Shown piece after piece: positions 1 to 9,960 of a stretch of DNA of 64,000 bases. Both the position numbers and the translations under genes were made by a program. The first letter of the stretch is position 1, and the number at the start of each line of letters is the position of its first letter. The notes beneath the pieces are model-generated. The model made no database searches. It was not told the origin of the DNA and worked only from the letters and a program-made list of their open reading frames with translations. The stretch is from Stanieria sp964562685 (GTDB taxonomy: Bacteria; Cyanobacteriota; Cyanobacteriia; Cyanobacteriales; Xenococcaceae), in contig CAZLUP010000018.1 in assembly GCA_964562685.1 (NCBI GenBank), forward strand, positions 5,746-69,745, written 5' to 3'.

Positions 1-94
1 AGCTTTTAGTCCTAATGGAAAATATCTTGCCAGTGGTGGCTTTGATGCGACGGTCAAAATTTGGACTGGGGTGGCAGGTATTAATAATCAGTAA
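1..94 (+). CDS. WD40-repeat protein, C-terminal end (partial)
   Basis: The window opens inside a reading frame starting at base 2 and ending with TAA at 92-94. The 30 visible residues include AFSPNGKYLASGGFDATVKIW, the second half of a WD40 propeller blade ending in the usual IW pair, followed by a short tail. Such blades form beta-propeller scaffolds; cyanobacteria have many, often fused to kinases or STAND ATPases. The rest lies upstream, so the full domain make-up cannot be judged. Confidence 0.8.
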   Translation, partial: AFSPNGKYLASGGFDATVKIWTGVAGINNQ

Positions 95-130
95 TTGGTT
101 CTAAAAACTATGTGCGATAAATAATTATTG

Positions 131-156
131 TAGGGGCGAACGACGGTTCGCCCTTA
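131..156. repeat. Palindromic dispersed repeat, GGGCGAAC/GTTCGCCC type
   Basis: Arms GGGCGAAC (134-141) and GTTCGCCC (146-153) are perfect inverted copies around a 4-base loop, with TAG on the left flank. Related copies in the window lie near 11180, 37534 and 59156. This is a common cyanobacterial intergenic repeat; it could form a hairpin in either transcript. Two other copies supply stop codons. Confidence 0.75.
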
Positions 157-182
157 AAAATAGTTGTCTGAAACAGATTAAT

Positions 183-470
183 ATGAGTAATCAAGACCAA
201 ATTCATCCTAGAGCCAAAAGCGATCGCGTTGTGCTCGATAATTTATTAAATGCAGAACCGAATGATTATAATTTAGTAGAATTAGCACGTTTAAGAATTC
301 GCTATCATAACTTTCCTGGCGCGCGTGAGATTCAGAAGGATTTAGATCGAGTTCTGCAACAATGGCAGTTAACTGAAACCGAATTATATGACAAAACTCG
401 CCAAATCCATGCTTTAGGGCAAGTTTATCGTCGTCGTGTCAAAGATAAAGACCAACAAGATTGGACTTAA
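183..470 (+). CDS. DUF3288 family protein
   Basis: A 95-residue soluble, charged protein with no signal peptide or membrane segment. The central stretch LARLRIRYHNFPGA followed by IQKDLDRVL and a C-terminal KTRQIHALGQVY match my memory of the cyanobacteria-specific family DUF3288, whose members are about this size. No catalytic motif is visible and the function is unknown. It stands alone between the WD40 gene end and valS on the same strand. Confidence 0.75.
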   Translation: MSNQDQIHPRAKSDRVVLDNLLNAEPNDYNLVELARLRIRYHNFPGAREIQKDLDRVLQQWQLTETELYDKTRQIHALGQVYRRRVKDKDQQDWT

Positions 471-562
471 ATTTTGAAAATAGTCTCTAAGACTAGTACA
501 TTAAACAGCATTGATCGATACAATAAGAAATTGCTTGTGCGAACCGAAAAAGAACACCTTCG

Positions 563-577
563 GTCAACTTGGTTGAC
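563..577. other. Short inverted repeat upstream of valS
   Basis: GTCAAC (563-568) and GTTGAC (572-577) are perfect inverted arms around TTG, about 145 bases before the valS start. It could be an operator half-site pair or a weak hairpin. The 250-base gap otherwise shows no clear promoter. Confidence 0.3.
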
Positions 578-720
578 TTACAGCAGTTTTCAGAATGTTA
601 GATTACACGATTAGTTTCTTTTGACTTTTGATTTTTAACTTCAAAGCCAAGCAATTGTGAATCTATTGAATTGAAAACGCAGTAGCTTAGATGTTCGTGC
701 TGTTAACCCCAGGCTTGTTT

Positions 721-3453
721 ATGACTGCAACTACACCAATCCTATCCGCTCAATACGATCCTACTGATACCGAAGCTAAATGGCAAAAATACTGGGAAGA
801 ACAAGAAGTCTTTAAAGCCGATCCCAATCATCCAGGCGCTCCCTATTGTATTGTCATTCCGCCACCGAATGTTACAGGTAGTCTTCACATGGGACACGCC
901 TTTGAACATTCCCTGATTGATACGCTGATTCGCTATCACAGAATGATCGGACGCAATACCCTCTGGTTACCTGGTACGGATCACGCCAGTATTGCAGTGA
1001 GTGCCATTTTAGATAATCAGTTAAAAGCCGAAGGGACAACTCGCTACGAAATTGGGCGCGAAACCTATTTAGCTAAAGCTTGGCAGTGGAAAGAAGAGTC
1101 AGGCAGCACTATTCTCAATCAATTAAGAAGAATTGGGGTTTCAGTTGATTGGTCGCGATCGCGATTTACAATGGACGAGGGTTTATCTCATGCTGTCAAA
1201 CGAGCTTTTATTCAACTCCATGAAGAAGGATTAATTTATCGGGGTAATTATTTAGTTAATTGGTGTCCTGCTAGTCAGTCGGCAGTTTCAGATGTAGAAG
1301 TAGAAAATCAGGAAGTAGACGGGCATCTCTGGCATTTTCGTTATCCCCTCAGCGATCGCAGTGGTTATGTTGAAGTAGCAACTACTCGTCCAGAAACGAT
1401 GTTGGGGGATACAGGGGTAGCAGTTAATCCTAATGACGATCGCTATAAAAATTTAATCGGTAAGACTTTAACTCTACCAATTATAGGAAGAGAGATTCCG
1501 ATTTTTGCGGATGAGCTGGTCGATCCTGAATTTGGAACGGGTTGTGTTAAAGTAACTCCCGCCCACGATCCGAATGATTTTGAAATGGGACAACGGCACA
1601 ACTTGTCCTTCATCAATATCATGAACAAAGACGGTACTCTTAATGAAAATGCAGGAGAGTTTGAGGGGCAGGATCGCTTTGTAGCCCGTAAAAATGTAGT
1701 TAAGAAGTTAGAAGAATTAGGAGTACTCGTTAAAGTAGAAGATTATAAACATAGTGTTCCTTATAGCGATCGCGGTAAAGTTCCAGTTGAACCACTTCTT
1801 TCTACTCAGTGGTTTGTCAAAATTGAACCTCTAGCAACTAAAGCCTTAACTTTTCTAGATCAACAAGATTCTCCTCACTATGTACCCGATCGCTGGAAAA
1901 AAGTCTATCGTGATTGGTTAGTTAAACTAAAGGATTGGTGTATCTCCCGTCAGTTGTGGTGGGGTCATCAAATTCCTGCTTGGTATGTAGTTTCAGAAAC
2001 AGGGGGAGAGATTACCGATACTACTCCTTATATTGTTGCTTACGACGAAGCAGAAGCCCGACAGAAAGCTATTGCCAAATATGGGGATAATATTCAACTA
2101 GAACAAGACCCCGATGTCCTCGATACCTGGTTTTCTTCTGGTTTGTGGCCCTTTTCTACGATGGGATGGCCTCAAGAAACCGTCGATCTCAAAACCTATT
2201 ACCCTACTACTACCCTAGTTACTGGTTTTGATATTATCTTCTTCTGGGTAGCCAGAATGACAATGATGGCAGGTCATTTTACCAATCAAATGCCCTTTCG
2301 AGATGTTTATATTCACGGGTTGGTATTGGATGAAAAAGGACAAAAAATGTCCAAATCCAAAAACAATGGTATCGATCCGTTATTGATGATTGATAAATAT
2401 GGTGCTGATGCCCTACGCTACACCTTAATTAAAAAAGTAGCGGGTGCGGGACAAAATATCAGCTTTGATTATGACCGCAAAACCGATGAATCTTCTTCTG
2501 TAGAAGCCTCTCGTAACTTCGCCAACAAGCTTTGGAATGCTGCTAGATTTGTGATGATGAATCTAGATGGTAAAACACCGCAACAATTAGGTGAACCAGA
2601 TATAGACAATTTAGAATTGTGCGATTCCTGGATTTTATCTCGTTATCATCAAGTAGTTCAACAAACCAGAAACTACATTGAAGCTTACGGTTTGGGTGAA
2701 GCTGCTAACGGACTCTATGATTTTATCTGGGGTGATTTTTGTGACTGGTACATAGAGCTAGTTAAAACTCGACTCTGGCAAGAAAATACTTCTCAATCTC
2801 GTCAAGTTGCTCAACAAACCTTAGCTTATGTTTTAGAAGGTATTCTTAAACTCCTTCATCCTTTTATGCCTCATATCACTGAAGAGATTTGGCAAACTCT
2901 CACCCAAGTAGAGGGAAAAGCAGTCTTAGCTTTACAAACCTATCCTGTAATCCAAGAAAATCTAATCAATCCCGAATTAGAGCAAAATTTTGAGCTAATC
3001 TTCGGTATAATTCGCACTATCCGCAACTTAAGGGCAGAAGCAGGCATTAAACCAGGCACTAAAATTACAATAATCTTACAAACCGAAAATCCTCAAGAAA
3101 TTCAAACAATTGAATCAGGGAAAACTTACATTCAAGATTTAGCCAAAGTTGAACGACTGAAACTAACTCAAAACTTAACAGAAGATTACGGACAAGCAAT
3201 TGCTGGCGTAATTGGCACCATCCAAACCTTAATTCCTTTGACAGGTATTGTTGATATTGCTGCACTTCGTAGTAAATTAGAGAAAAATTTAGCTAAAGTA
3301 GAAGCAGAAGTGAAATCTTTATCTGGTCGTTTGAGCAACCCAGGCTTTGTTAACAAAGCACCAGCCGAAGTAGTCCAAGGAGCAAAAGAAGCTCTGGCAG
3401 AAGCAGAAAAACAAGCAGAGATTTTACGAGAACGACTAAACCGTCTGAAGTAA
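721..3453 (+). CDS. valS: Valine--tRNA ligase
   Basis: Cytoplasmic class Ia aminoacyl-tRNA synthetase that charges tRNA-Val and edits misactivated threonine. The ATP-site HIGH motif appears as PPNVTGSLHMGH near residue 47 and the KMSKS loop as GQKMSKSKNNG near 540. The CP1 editing insert lies between them, the anticodon-binding domain follows, and the last ~65 residues form the tRNA-binding coiled coil typical of ValRS. At 910 residues it has normal length. The frame is open back to an ATG at 691, but the ATG at 721 gives the usual cyanobacterial start MTATTP, so I use it. No good Shine-Dalgarno precedes either. Confidence 0.96.
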   Translation: MTATTPILSAQYDPTDTEAKWQKYWEEQEVFKADPNHPGAPYCIVIPPPNVTGSLHMGHAFEHSLIDTLIRYHRMIGRNTLWLPGTDHASIAVSAILDNQLKAEGTTRYEIGRETYLAKAWQWKEESGSTILNQLRRIGVSVDWSRSRFTMDEGLSHAVKRAFIQLHEEGLIYRGNYLVNWCPASQSAVSDVEVENQEVDGHLWHFRYPLSDRSGYVEVATTRPETMLGDTGVAVNPNDDRYKNLIGKTLTLPIIGREIPIFADELVDPEFGTGCVKVTPAHDPNDFEMGQRHNLSFINIMNKDGTLNENAGEFEGQDRFVARKNVVKKLEELGVLVKVEDYKHSVPYSDRGKVPVEPLLSTQWFVKIEPLATKALTFLDQQDSPHYVPDRWKKVYRDWLVKLKDWCISRQLWWGHQIPAWYVVSETGGEITDTTPYIVAYDEAEARQKAIAKYGDNIQLEQDPDVLDTWFSSGLWPFSTMGWPQETVDLKTYYPTTTLVTGFDIIFFWVARMTMMAGHFTNQMPFRDVYIHGLVLDEKGQKMSKSKNNGIDPLLMIDKYGADALRYTLIKKVAGAGQNISFDYDRKTDESSSVEASRNFANKLWNAARFVMMNLDGKTPQQLGEPDIDNLELCDSWILSRYHQVVQQTRNYIEAYGLGEAANGLYDFIWGDFCDWYIELVKTRLWQENTSQSRQVAQQTLAYVLEGILKLLHPFMPHITEEIWQTLTQVEGKAVLALQTYPVIQENLINPELEQNFELIFGIIRTIRNLRAEAGIKPGTKITIILQTENPQEIQTIESGKTYIQDLAKVERLKLTQNLTEDYGQAIAGVIGTIQTLIPLTGIVDIAALRSKLEKNLAKVEAEVKSLSGRLSNPGFVNKAPAEVVQGAKEALAEAEKQAEILRERLNRLK

Positions 3454-3538
3454 TTAGGTAGATGGTCATTTTTTCCAATCTGTCAACTTTAATTCTAGTA
3501 TTTCCCCATAACTCTAATGACCAGTGCTTAAAACAGCT

Positions 3539-3976
3539 ATGTTACATTTAGCTCAAATTCAAAAAAATCTCATTTCAGGCGAGATGGAATTGCAGTTTCT
3601 TGCCCATCAATATTCAGAGCAAACTTGGGAAGTTGATGAGCCTTATACCTTGCCATTAACAGAGAAATTATCTTTGGGTGAAGGCGCATTAGTTTTGGTG
3701 GAGTATGGGGAAGAAAAACAAATAATTAGCATTTCCACCGCAACAGATTGGATTCTAAATCTAGTAAAACAATATCTTCATAAAAACTCAATTAATTCTC
3801 AGTTTTTAGAAGCAGAACAAGAAAAAATTGAGCAATGGCGACAAGAAATTACGGCTCAAAGTTTAGAGCTAAACCGTCGTTTTTTAGAAATCGAAACTCG
3901 TCGCGAACAACTACAAGAATTAGAGCAAACTCTTAAAGAAAATAGAGAAAGCCAATCTAGTAATTCTAGCTCTTAA
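3539..3976 (+). CDS. Conserved hypothetical protein with C-terminal coiled coil
   Basis: A 145-residue cytoplasmic protein. The first half is a compact beta-rich region (MLHLAQIQKN, MELQFLAHQ, LVLVEYGEEKQI); residues from about 100 form a charged helix with heptad-like spacing (WRQEITAQSLELNRRFLEIE), probably a coiled coil, and the end is serine/asparagine-rich. The frame extends to a GTG at 3524, but the ATG at 3539 starts directly at the part that looks conserved. It follows valS on the same strand after ~85 bases. I recognise no family with a known function. Confidence 0.7.
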   Translation: MLHLAQIQKNLISGEMELQFLAHQYSEQTWEVDEPYTLPLTEKLSLGEGALVLVEYGEEKQIISISTATDWILNLVKQYLHKNSINSQFLEAEQEKIEQWRQEITAQSLELNRRFLEIETRREQLQELEQTLKENRESQSSNSSS

Positions 3977-4244
3977 TCAAGTGATGATGGCTGGCTTTGG
4001 CTCTAGGTTAGAGCTAGTTTGTTTGAATACTTACACTTTAACTTTGATAGGTCAGAAGTCAGAAAAAATATTTTTAAACCAGGTAAAAAGTTTTTGTCTA
4101 ATTAATTAGACGAACTTAAAATTTAGTGACAAATATTTACAAAAAATTTCAATATTTATTTTTTTAATGACAATTCCTTAAGTATTAGTTAGATTTAAAG
4201 AGAAATTTTAATATTAAGATACAAAATATAAAATAATCAATTAA

Positions 4245-4481
4245 ATGAACGATTGTCCTTGTTGCTCCAATCGTTTGTTGCGCCATTGGAAAAATAACAC
4301 CATAGCTTGGTATTGTCTTAATTGCCGTCAAGAAATGCCCAATTTTGACCTGATGATCAAGAAACAACAGGTTAAATTATTTTATAGCCGAGTCCCTTTG
4401 AATTTAGTTAGTTGTTATCAAAAAATACCTCAAGAAATTTTAGAACAACTGTGTTTCTATCAACAATTGAGCATCAAATAA
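4245..4481 (+). CDS. Small zinc-ribbon protein
   Basis: A 78-residue protein with four cysteines set as a zinc ribbon: CPCC near residue 4 and CLNC near 28. The knuckles are separated by a basic, aromatic stretch (LLRHWKNNTIAWY), and the C-terminal 40 residues are probably helical. Such small ribbons bind nucleic acid or protein partners; the role here is unknown. An AT-rich gap of ~270 bases precedes it and pyrD follows on the same strand. Confidence 0.6.
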   Translation: MNDCPCCSNRLLRHWKNNTIAWYCLNCRQEMPNFDLMIKKQQVKLFYSRVPLNLVSCYQKIPQEILEQLCFYQQLSIK

Positions 4482-4583
4482 ATATAATTTTTGTTTGGCA
4501 ATTAAATAATAAAAAAAATTTTGGAAGAAAACTACTTGATTTTTATAACATTGACTAAGATAACAATGTGATCAATTGAAAAA

Positions 4584-5729
4584 ATGCTGAATTTCGTTAA
4601 ATCTTTTTATCCTTTATTACTTTTTGCTGCTCAAAACGATCCAGAAACTTCTCACCGTCAACTTCTCGATTTACTCAATCAACTACAAAAATCTGAGCGT
4701 AGTACTTGGGGAAGATTAACTTTACAACAATTAGAAAAATCGTTTTGTCTTCAAGATTCTCGCTTAAAACAACAGCTTTGGGGACTAAATTTTAATAATC
4801 CCCTGGGTTTAGCTCCAGGATTCGACAAAGATGGAGTAGCAGCAGGGGTTTGGTCTAGTTTTGGCTTTGGTTTTGCTGAATTAGGAGCAGTTACTTTTCA
4901 TGCTCAATCAGGTAATCCTCGTCCTCGTTTGTTTCGTTTACCATTAGACCGCGCTGCCTTAAATCGCATGGGAGCGAATAATTTGGGTGCAGCAGTGATG
5001 GCAGATACCCTAGAGCAAACTTGGCAAGCAAAACCACGACAAATTCCCATTGGCATCAATTTATGTAAATCCAAAATTACTCCTTTAGAAACAGCAGCAG
5101 GAGACTATTTAGAAAGTTTTCTACTGCTCAATGAGTTGGCAGATTATTTTGTGGTTAATGTCAGTTCGCCCAATACCCCTGGTTTGCGACAGTTACAGGC
5201 AGGTGAGCAACTAGAGCCGATCTTAGCTACTTTACAAACAGCTAATGAATCACAAAAACCGATTTTAATTAAAATTGCACCCGATTTAGATTGGGATGCG
5301 ATCGCGAAAGTGATAGATTTAGTCAAAACCTATCGTTTAGCGGGAATTGTGGCTACTAATACGACTATTCGTCGTGATGGTTTAAAAACAACCATTCTTC
5401 CTGCCACAGGTAATCATATTAAAGATGAAGCAGGAGGAATTAGCGGTGCGCCAATTAAACAAAGATCTACAGAAATAATTAGGTTTATTTGGCAGCAAAC
5501 TGGCGGATCGATTCCGATTATCGGTGTAGGTGGTATTTTTAATGCTGAAGATGCTTGGGAAAAGATTATTGCTGGTGCTAGTCTGCTACAAGTTTACACT
5601 GGTTGGGTTTATGAAGGTCCTTGGTTAGTACCAAATGTGTTAAATGGCTTGTTAGCTAAATTAGACCAATCTAATTTACCGAATATCTCAGCAGCAGTGG
5701 GATTAGAACATCAAGAAAAGTCAATCTGA
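4584..5729 (+). CDS. pyrD: Dihydroorotate dehydrogenase (quinone), class 2
   Basis: Catalyses the fourth step of pyrimidine synthesis, oxidising dihydroorotate to orotate with FMN and passing electrons to the quinone pool. The N-terminal helices (LNFVKSFYPLLLFAAQND) match the membrane-associating segment of class 2 enzymes. The FMN region NNPLGLAPGFDKDG follows, then the substrate loop NVSSPNTPGLR near residues 192-202 with the class 2 catalytic serine, and near the end the phosphate-binding IIGVGGIFNAEDAWEKI. At 381 residues the length is normal for cyanobacteria. It is followed 105 bases later by anmK. Confidence 0.96.
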   Translation: MLNFVKSFYPLLLFAAQNDPETSHRQLLDLLNQLQKSERSTWGRLTLQQLEKSFCLQDSRLKQQLWGLNFNNPLGLAPGFDKDGVAAGVWSSFGFGFAELGAVTFHAQSGNPRPRLFRLPLDRAALNRMGANNLGAAVMADTLEQTWQAKPRQIPIGINLCKSKITPLETAAGDYLESFLLLNELADYFVVNVSSPNTPGLRQLQAGEQLEPILATLQTANESQKPILIKIAPDLDWDAIAKVIDLVKTYRLAGIVATNTTIRRDGLKTTILPATGNHIKDEAGGISGAPIKQRSTEIIRFIWQQTGGSIPIIGVGGIFNAEDAWEKIIAGASLLQVYTGWVYEGPWLVPNVLNGLLAKLDQSNLPNISAAVGLEHQEKSI

Positions 5730-5834
5730 AATAGAAAAAAGAATTTTTTACATTCTGTTTTAAAGCTAGTGTTTGACATGACAGATGAAGAATCTGAGTC
5801 TAAGCTGGAGCGAAATCCTAATTTATCCTAGTTT

Positions 5835-7019
5835 ATGAAAGTTATTGGTTTAATAAGTGGTACATCCGTAGATGGGATTGATGCTGCTTTAGTAGAGGTT
5901 GAGGGAAGAGAAGAAGATTTACAGGTAAAACTTTTAGCAGGTCATACTTACCCGTATCCCCAAGAACTCAGAGAGCAAATTTTAGCGGTTTGTGGCGGAA
6001 TATCTTTATCTGTAGCCCAATTAGCTCAATTAGACGATGAGATCGCGACTCAATTTGCCCTTGCTGCTCGATTAATTCAAAACGAACATCCCCAAGCTGA
6101 GTTAATTGGTTCTCACGGTCAAACTGTATTTCATCGACCTCCAATACCTGCAACTGCCCACGAACCATTTCAACTTGGTTATAGTGTACAACTCGGAAGA
6201 GGTGCAGTAATTGCTAATTTGACTGGTCTTCCTACGATAAGTAATTTTCGTCAAGCAGATTTGGCTGCGGGAGGACAAGGCGCACCGTTAGTTTCTAAAA
6301 TTGATGCTTGTTTACTATCTCACCCAACTAAATCTAGAGCAATTCAGAATCTTGGTGGAATTGGTAATGTCACTTATCTACCAGCAAATCATGAGTTAAA
6401 CTGGATTCAACAAGTCTGCGGTTGGGATACAGGTCCTGGTAATGCACTCTTGGATTTAGCAGTACAACGTTTAACTAATGGTCGTCAAACTTACGATCAC
6501 AATGGTAGTTGGGCTGCTCAAGGTACTCCCTGTACTAAGTTAGTTTCTCAGTGGTTAAAACAAGATTTTTTTGCTCAACCACCACCGAAATCCACGGGAA
6601 GAGAACTATTTGGTGAAGTTTATCTAGACCAATGTTGGCACGAAGCTCAAAGCGAAAAGCTTGAGCCAGCGGACTGGTTAGCGACTTTAACTGAATTGAC
6701 TGTTGCCTCAATCTCTTACAGTTATCGTCATTTCTTACCGCAAATACCTGATGAAGTTATTCTTTGTGGAGGTGGTAGCCGTAATTTTTATCTGAGACAA
6801 AGACTGCAAGCTGAGTTAACATCGACACAGGTATTAACTACTGATGAGTTAGGAATAAATGGAGATTTTAAAGAAGCGATCGCTTTTGCTGTCTTGGCTT
6901 ATTGGCGATTCTGTTGCTTAGTCCCTGGTAATTTACCTCAAGTTACTGGAGCAGTTCAAGACACTTTATTAGGTGAGGTTAATTATCCAATTGCCAATCA
7001 GAATGCTCGTTTTGATTAG
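5835..7019 (+). CDS. anmK: Anhydro-N-acetylmuramic acid kinase
   Basis: Phosphorylates and opens 1,6-anhydro-MurNAc released from peptidoglycan, giving MurNAc-6-phosphate for cell-wall recycling. The phosphate-binding loop at the N-terminus reads GLISGTSVDGIDAAL (family form GLMSGTSxDGxD). The ASKHA-fold motifs GSHGQTVFHRPP, IGNVTYLP, CGWDTGPGNALLD and EVILCGGGSRN follow in order. The length, 394 residues, suits the family. It may be cotranscribed with pyrD and the small gene that follows. Confidence 0.95.
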   Translation: MKVIGLISGTSVDGIDAALVEVEGREEDLQVKLLAGHTYPYPQELREQILAVCGGISLSVAQLAQLDDEIATQFALAARLIQNEHPQAELIGSHGQTVFHRPPIPATAHEPFQLGYSVQLGRGAVIANLTGLPTISNFRQADLAAGGQGAPLVSKIDACLLSHPTKSRAIQNLGGIGNVTYLPANHELNWIQQVCGWDTGPGNALLDLAVQRLTNGRQTYDHNGSWAAQGTPCTKLVSQWLKQDFFAQPPPKSTGRELFGEVYLDQCWHEAQSEKLEPADWLATLTELTVASISYSYRHFLPQIPDEVILCGGGSRNFYLRQRLQAELTSTQVLTTDELGINGDFKEAIAFAVLAYWRFCCLVPGNLPQVTGAVQDTLLGEVNYPIANQNARFD

Positions 7020-7081
7020 TGTATTTAATTTATAGTATCACTCAATGAAAAATTTTTAGTGTTCATCTCATAACAACAATT

Positions 7082-7525
7082 GTGACTCATCGTTTTTTAT
7101 TAGAACCAGGAAGTTGGAGTTTTGATGGCTATTGGTTGGAAAAAAATCAAACACCTTCCCAAGTAAGAGGAATAACCATAATTACCTGGAAACAGGAAAA
7201 CTGGTTCACTATGGTTAGTAAATTAGTATTAGACGATAACTATCAAGAGGAAATTGCTCTCAAATATAAAGGGCATCTCGATTCTGAGGGGAAATATTAT
7301 ACTTATGTGCTTCAGCATAGTCTTTGGGGCAGAGTAGAAGGAGAAGGCTGGATTGGACCAACTTCAATAGTTCAATGTTACTGGTTGATCGGAACGACAC
7401 AACGACATACGGGGTTTGATACTTTTTATCGTTTGGATGAACATACTTATCATTTTTCTAGTGGAATTTTAGCCGGTCACCATCTTAAAAATACGATGGA
7501 AGTTACTCTTAAACGCCAAACTTAA
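7082..7525 (+). CDS. Conserved hypothetical protein, beta-rich
   Basis: A 147-residue protein starting at a GTG. It is rich in tryptophan, tyrosine and alternating hydrophobic strands (RFLLEPGSWSFDGYWLE, SLWGRVEGEGWIG, IVQCYWLIGTTQRHTGFDTFYRL), which suggests a small lipocalin-like or split beta-barrel fold. No signal peptide, metal site or catalytic motif is evident. It sits 62 bases after anmK and 17 bases before a protein kinase gene, so it is probably cotranscribed with the kinase. Function unknown. Confidence 0.65.
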   Translation: MTHRFLLEPGSWSFDGYWLEKNQTPSQVRGITIITWKQENWFTMVSKLVLDDNYQEEIALKYKGHLDSEGKYYTYVLQHSLWGRVEGEGWIGPTSIVQCYWLIGTTQRHTGFDTFYRLDEHTYHFSSGILAGHHLKNTMEVTLKRQT

Positions 7526-7542
7526 ATTGTAATTACATTTAT

Positions 7543-9126
7543 ATGAGTATTAATAATAAAGATCCTAACTATGGTCGTATATTAGCTAACCGTTACCAAC
7601 TCGCCGAATTGGTAGGAGAAGGTGCAATGGGGAAGGTGTACCGTGCTAAAGATACTGTACTTGGGGGAGTAACCGTAGCAGTAAAATTTTTATCCCAGGC
7701 TTTATTAAATAATAATATGCGCGATCGCTTTGAGCGAGAAGCAACCATTTCGGCATTGTTAGGAGAAAAAAGTATTCATGTAGTTAGAGTTAAAGACTAT
7801 GGCGTAGACGAACATAATATTCCTTTCTACGTGATGGAATTTTTATCGGGAGAAGATTTAGATAGTCTTCTTCGTTATCAACCGCTTTCTTTATCCCGAT
7901 TTTTGACTGTTACTCGTCATATTTGTTTAGCGTTAGAATCTGCTCATCAAGGTATTCTTTTTAATGGAGAATTATGTACCATTATTCATCGAGATATTAA
8001 ACCTAGTAATATTGTTATTATTCAAGACCCTACTTTAGGGGAAATCGCCAAAATTTTAGATTTTGGTATTGCTAAATTGGTTTTAGCGGATGCTTCTCAG
8101 ACTCAATCTTTTATGGGAACTCTAGCTTATTGTTCTCCAGAACAAATGGAAGGCAAAGAGTTAGATCATCGCTCGGATATTTATAGTCTGGGCATCATGA
8201 TGTATGAAATGTTGACTACAGATATGCCTATCTTGCCTCAAAATTCTTCTTTTGGGGGTTGGTATCAAGCGCATCATGATTTTCAGCCAGAACCTTTTGA
8301 TCCTAGTTTAAATATTCCTCAAGAATTACAAGATTTAGTTATACGTTGTATGGCTAAAGCAAAAGACAAACGACCTCAAAATGTTCGAGAAATTTTAAAT
8401 GTAATTGATTCACTTCAGCACAACAATAACGGCAATAAAATTCAATTTAATTCTTTTCCTGCCTCTAAACTTAATGCTGCTGATTTTCATGCAGATGAAA
8501 CAATTAGTAATGTTCCCTTTGTAACTTTAAATTCTGAACAAGACCGCACTGTTGAAGCTTTACCTTCTTTAACAGAAATTTGTTTGCAAATTCCTTGGCC
8601 AAATAATAAACCCTTACAAAAGATTGTTTTTTCTGATTTAATTAATACTCCTTTAGGAGATGTTCCAAGTATTTTTGTGATGCTAGATTCTCAAGATATT
8701 AGTAAACGAATGTCTAGTATTCGCTACAATCAATTTTTATATTTAAATTATCCTCATCCGATGTTGTTATGGATCACTCTTTTATTTCACAGAGATGTAG
8801 GACCTCGTTGGCTACCTTGTTATATAGATCTTAAATCTTCTAAAGGACAAAAATTAGTTCGCACTTTATCAGATTTGGGTTCTTATCGAATTTTATTTTT
8901 TGCAATTGATCGCGGAAGTCAATGTCAAAATGCTTTGGCTTCAAAAGTTAATGGATATAATTGTAATATGCTCAAACAATGGGCTAATACTGCTCAACTA
9001 ACTTCTAGTACTAGTAACCCGCAAAATTCTAAAGAGATTTTACGAAGAGAGTTAGAAAAAATTAAACCCAAAATCTTATTAAAAATGGAAACAAACTATA
9101 CAAATATGGCTAAAGATATGTCATAG
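7543..9126 (+). CDS. Serine/threonine protein kinase (PknB-like)
   Basis: A Hanks-type kinase. The glycine loop GEGAMGKVY is at residues 26-33, the ATP lysine is K48 in AVK, the catalytic loop HRDIKPSN is at 149-156 and the metal-binding DFG at 173-175; GTLAYCSPEQ is the activation-segment end. All catalytic residues are present, so it should be active. The kinase domain spans about 13-285. The remaining ~240 residues have no domain I recognise and no clear membrane segment; they contain LPCYIDLKSSKGQKLVRTL and a hydrophobic LLWITLLFH. The C-terminal part probably senses or docks substrates. Confidence 0.92.
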   Translation: MSINNKDPNYGRILANRYQLAELVGEGAMGKVYRAKDTVLGGVTVAVKFLSQALLNNNMRDRFEREATISALLGEKSIHVVRVKDYGVDEHNIPFYVMEFLSGEDLDSLLRYQPLSLSRFLTVTRHICLALESAHQGILFNGELCTIIHRDIKPSNIVIIQDPTLGEIAKILDFGIAKLVLADASQTQSFMGTLAYCSPEQMEGKELDHRSDIYSLGIMMYEMLTTDMPILPQNSSFGGWYQAHHDFQPEPFDPSLNIPQELQDLVIRCMAKAKDKRPQNVREILNVIDSLQHNNNGNKIQFNSFPASKLNAADFHADETISNVPFVTLNSEQDRTVEALPSLTEICLQIPWPNNKPLQKIVFSDLINTPLGDVPSIFVMLDSQDISKRMSSIRYNQFLYLNYPHPMLLWITLLFHRDVGPRWLPCYIDLKSSKGQKLVRTLSDLGSYRILFFAIDRGSQCQNALASKVNGYNCNMLKQWANTAQLTSSTSNPQNSKEILRRELEKIKPKILLKMETNYTNMAKDMS

Positions 9127-9173
9127 ATTAATTGAGAGTTAAGCCACAATTTAGATTAATTATATTATTATTA

Positions 9174-9896
9174 TTAAAAATTAACGATAATTCGACCATC
9201 TTCTAATTCAACAATTTGATCGGCAACATCCAAAATTCGATTATCATGGGTAACTATTAAAATAGTACAACCTTGTTCTTTGGCTAATTTTTGCATCAAA
9301 TCGACCACATCCCGACCAGATTTACTATCTAAAGCTGCTGTGGGTTCATCAGCTAAAACTAATTTTGGACGAGAAACTAAAGCACGAGCGATCGCAACTC
9401 TTTGTTTTTGTCCGCCTGATAAATCATGGGGATAATAATCAACTCGTTCGCCTAATCCTACGGCTTCTAACATAGCAATAGATTTTGCCTTAATTTCTGA
9501 TGCCGAAAAATGATTGTGTAATTCCACAGACATCTGGACATTTTGTCTAGCAGTTAAAGATTTTAAAAGATTATGTGCTTGAAAAATATAGCCAATGTTT
9601 CTTCTAATTTCGACTAATTGTTTTGGTTTAGCACCAACTAATTCTTGTCCTAAAACTTGGAGACTTCCCGATTGAGGCGATCGCAATCCGCCTATTAAAG
9701 TTAATAAAGTTGTTTTTCCTGAACCTGATGGTCCTTTTAAAATTACTACTTCTCCTGAATAAAGAGTTAAATTAATCTCAAATAATATTTGTTTTTTTAA
9801 TGCACCTCTACCAAAAGAGTAGTCAAGATTTTTGATATTAATTACTGGATTTAGTGTTGATATTTGATGGTTAATTGTTAATAGTTGATTGTTCAT
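9174..9896 (-). CDS. devA: DevA-type ABC transporter ATP-binding protein
   Basis: ATPase subunit of a DevBCA exporter. Walker A is GPSGSGKTT, the signature LSGGQKQRVAIARA, and Walker B LVLADEPTAALD. In Anabaena the DevBCA system works with a TolC-like channel to export envelope glycolipids; unicellular species have several paralogues. The frame is open to a GTG at 9989 inside devC. The family's conserved part begins only at PVINIKNLDYSFG, and the stretch before it is made of simple TTGTT/TTGAT repeats resembling intergenic filler. I take the ATG at 9896; a start even closer to the conserved part is possible. Confidence 0.85.
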   Translation of the reverse strand: MNNQLLTINHQISTLNPVINIKNLDYSFGRGALKKQILFEINLTLYSGEVVILKGPSGSGKTTLLTLIGGLRSPQSGSLQVLGQELVGAKPKQLVEIRRNIGYIFQAHNLLKSLTARQNVQMSVELHNHFSASEIKAKSIAMLEAVGLGERVDYYPHDLSGGQKQRVAIARALVSRPKLVLADEPTAALDSKSGRDVVDLMQKLAKEQGCTILIVTHDNRILDVADQIVELEDGRIIVNF

Positions 9897-9960
9897 TGTT
9901 GATCTTGATTTAAAAGAATTTAAATTAGGCATTAAGTCTAGGAGATAATTTATCAATTTG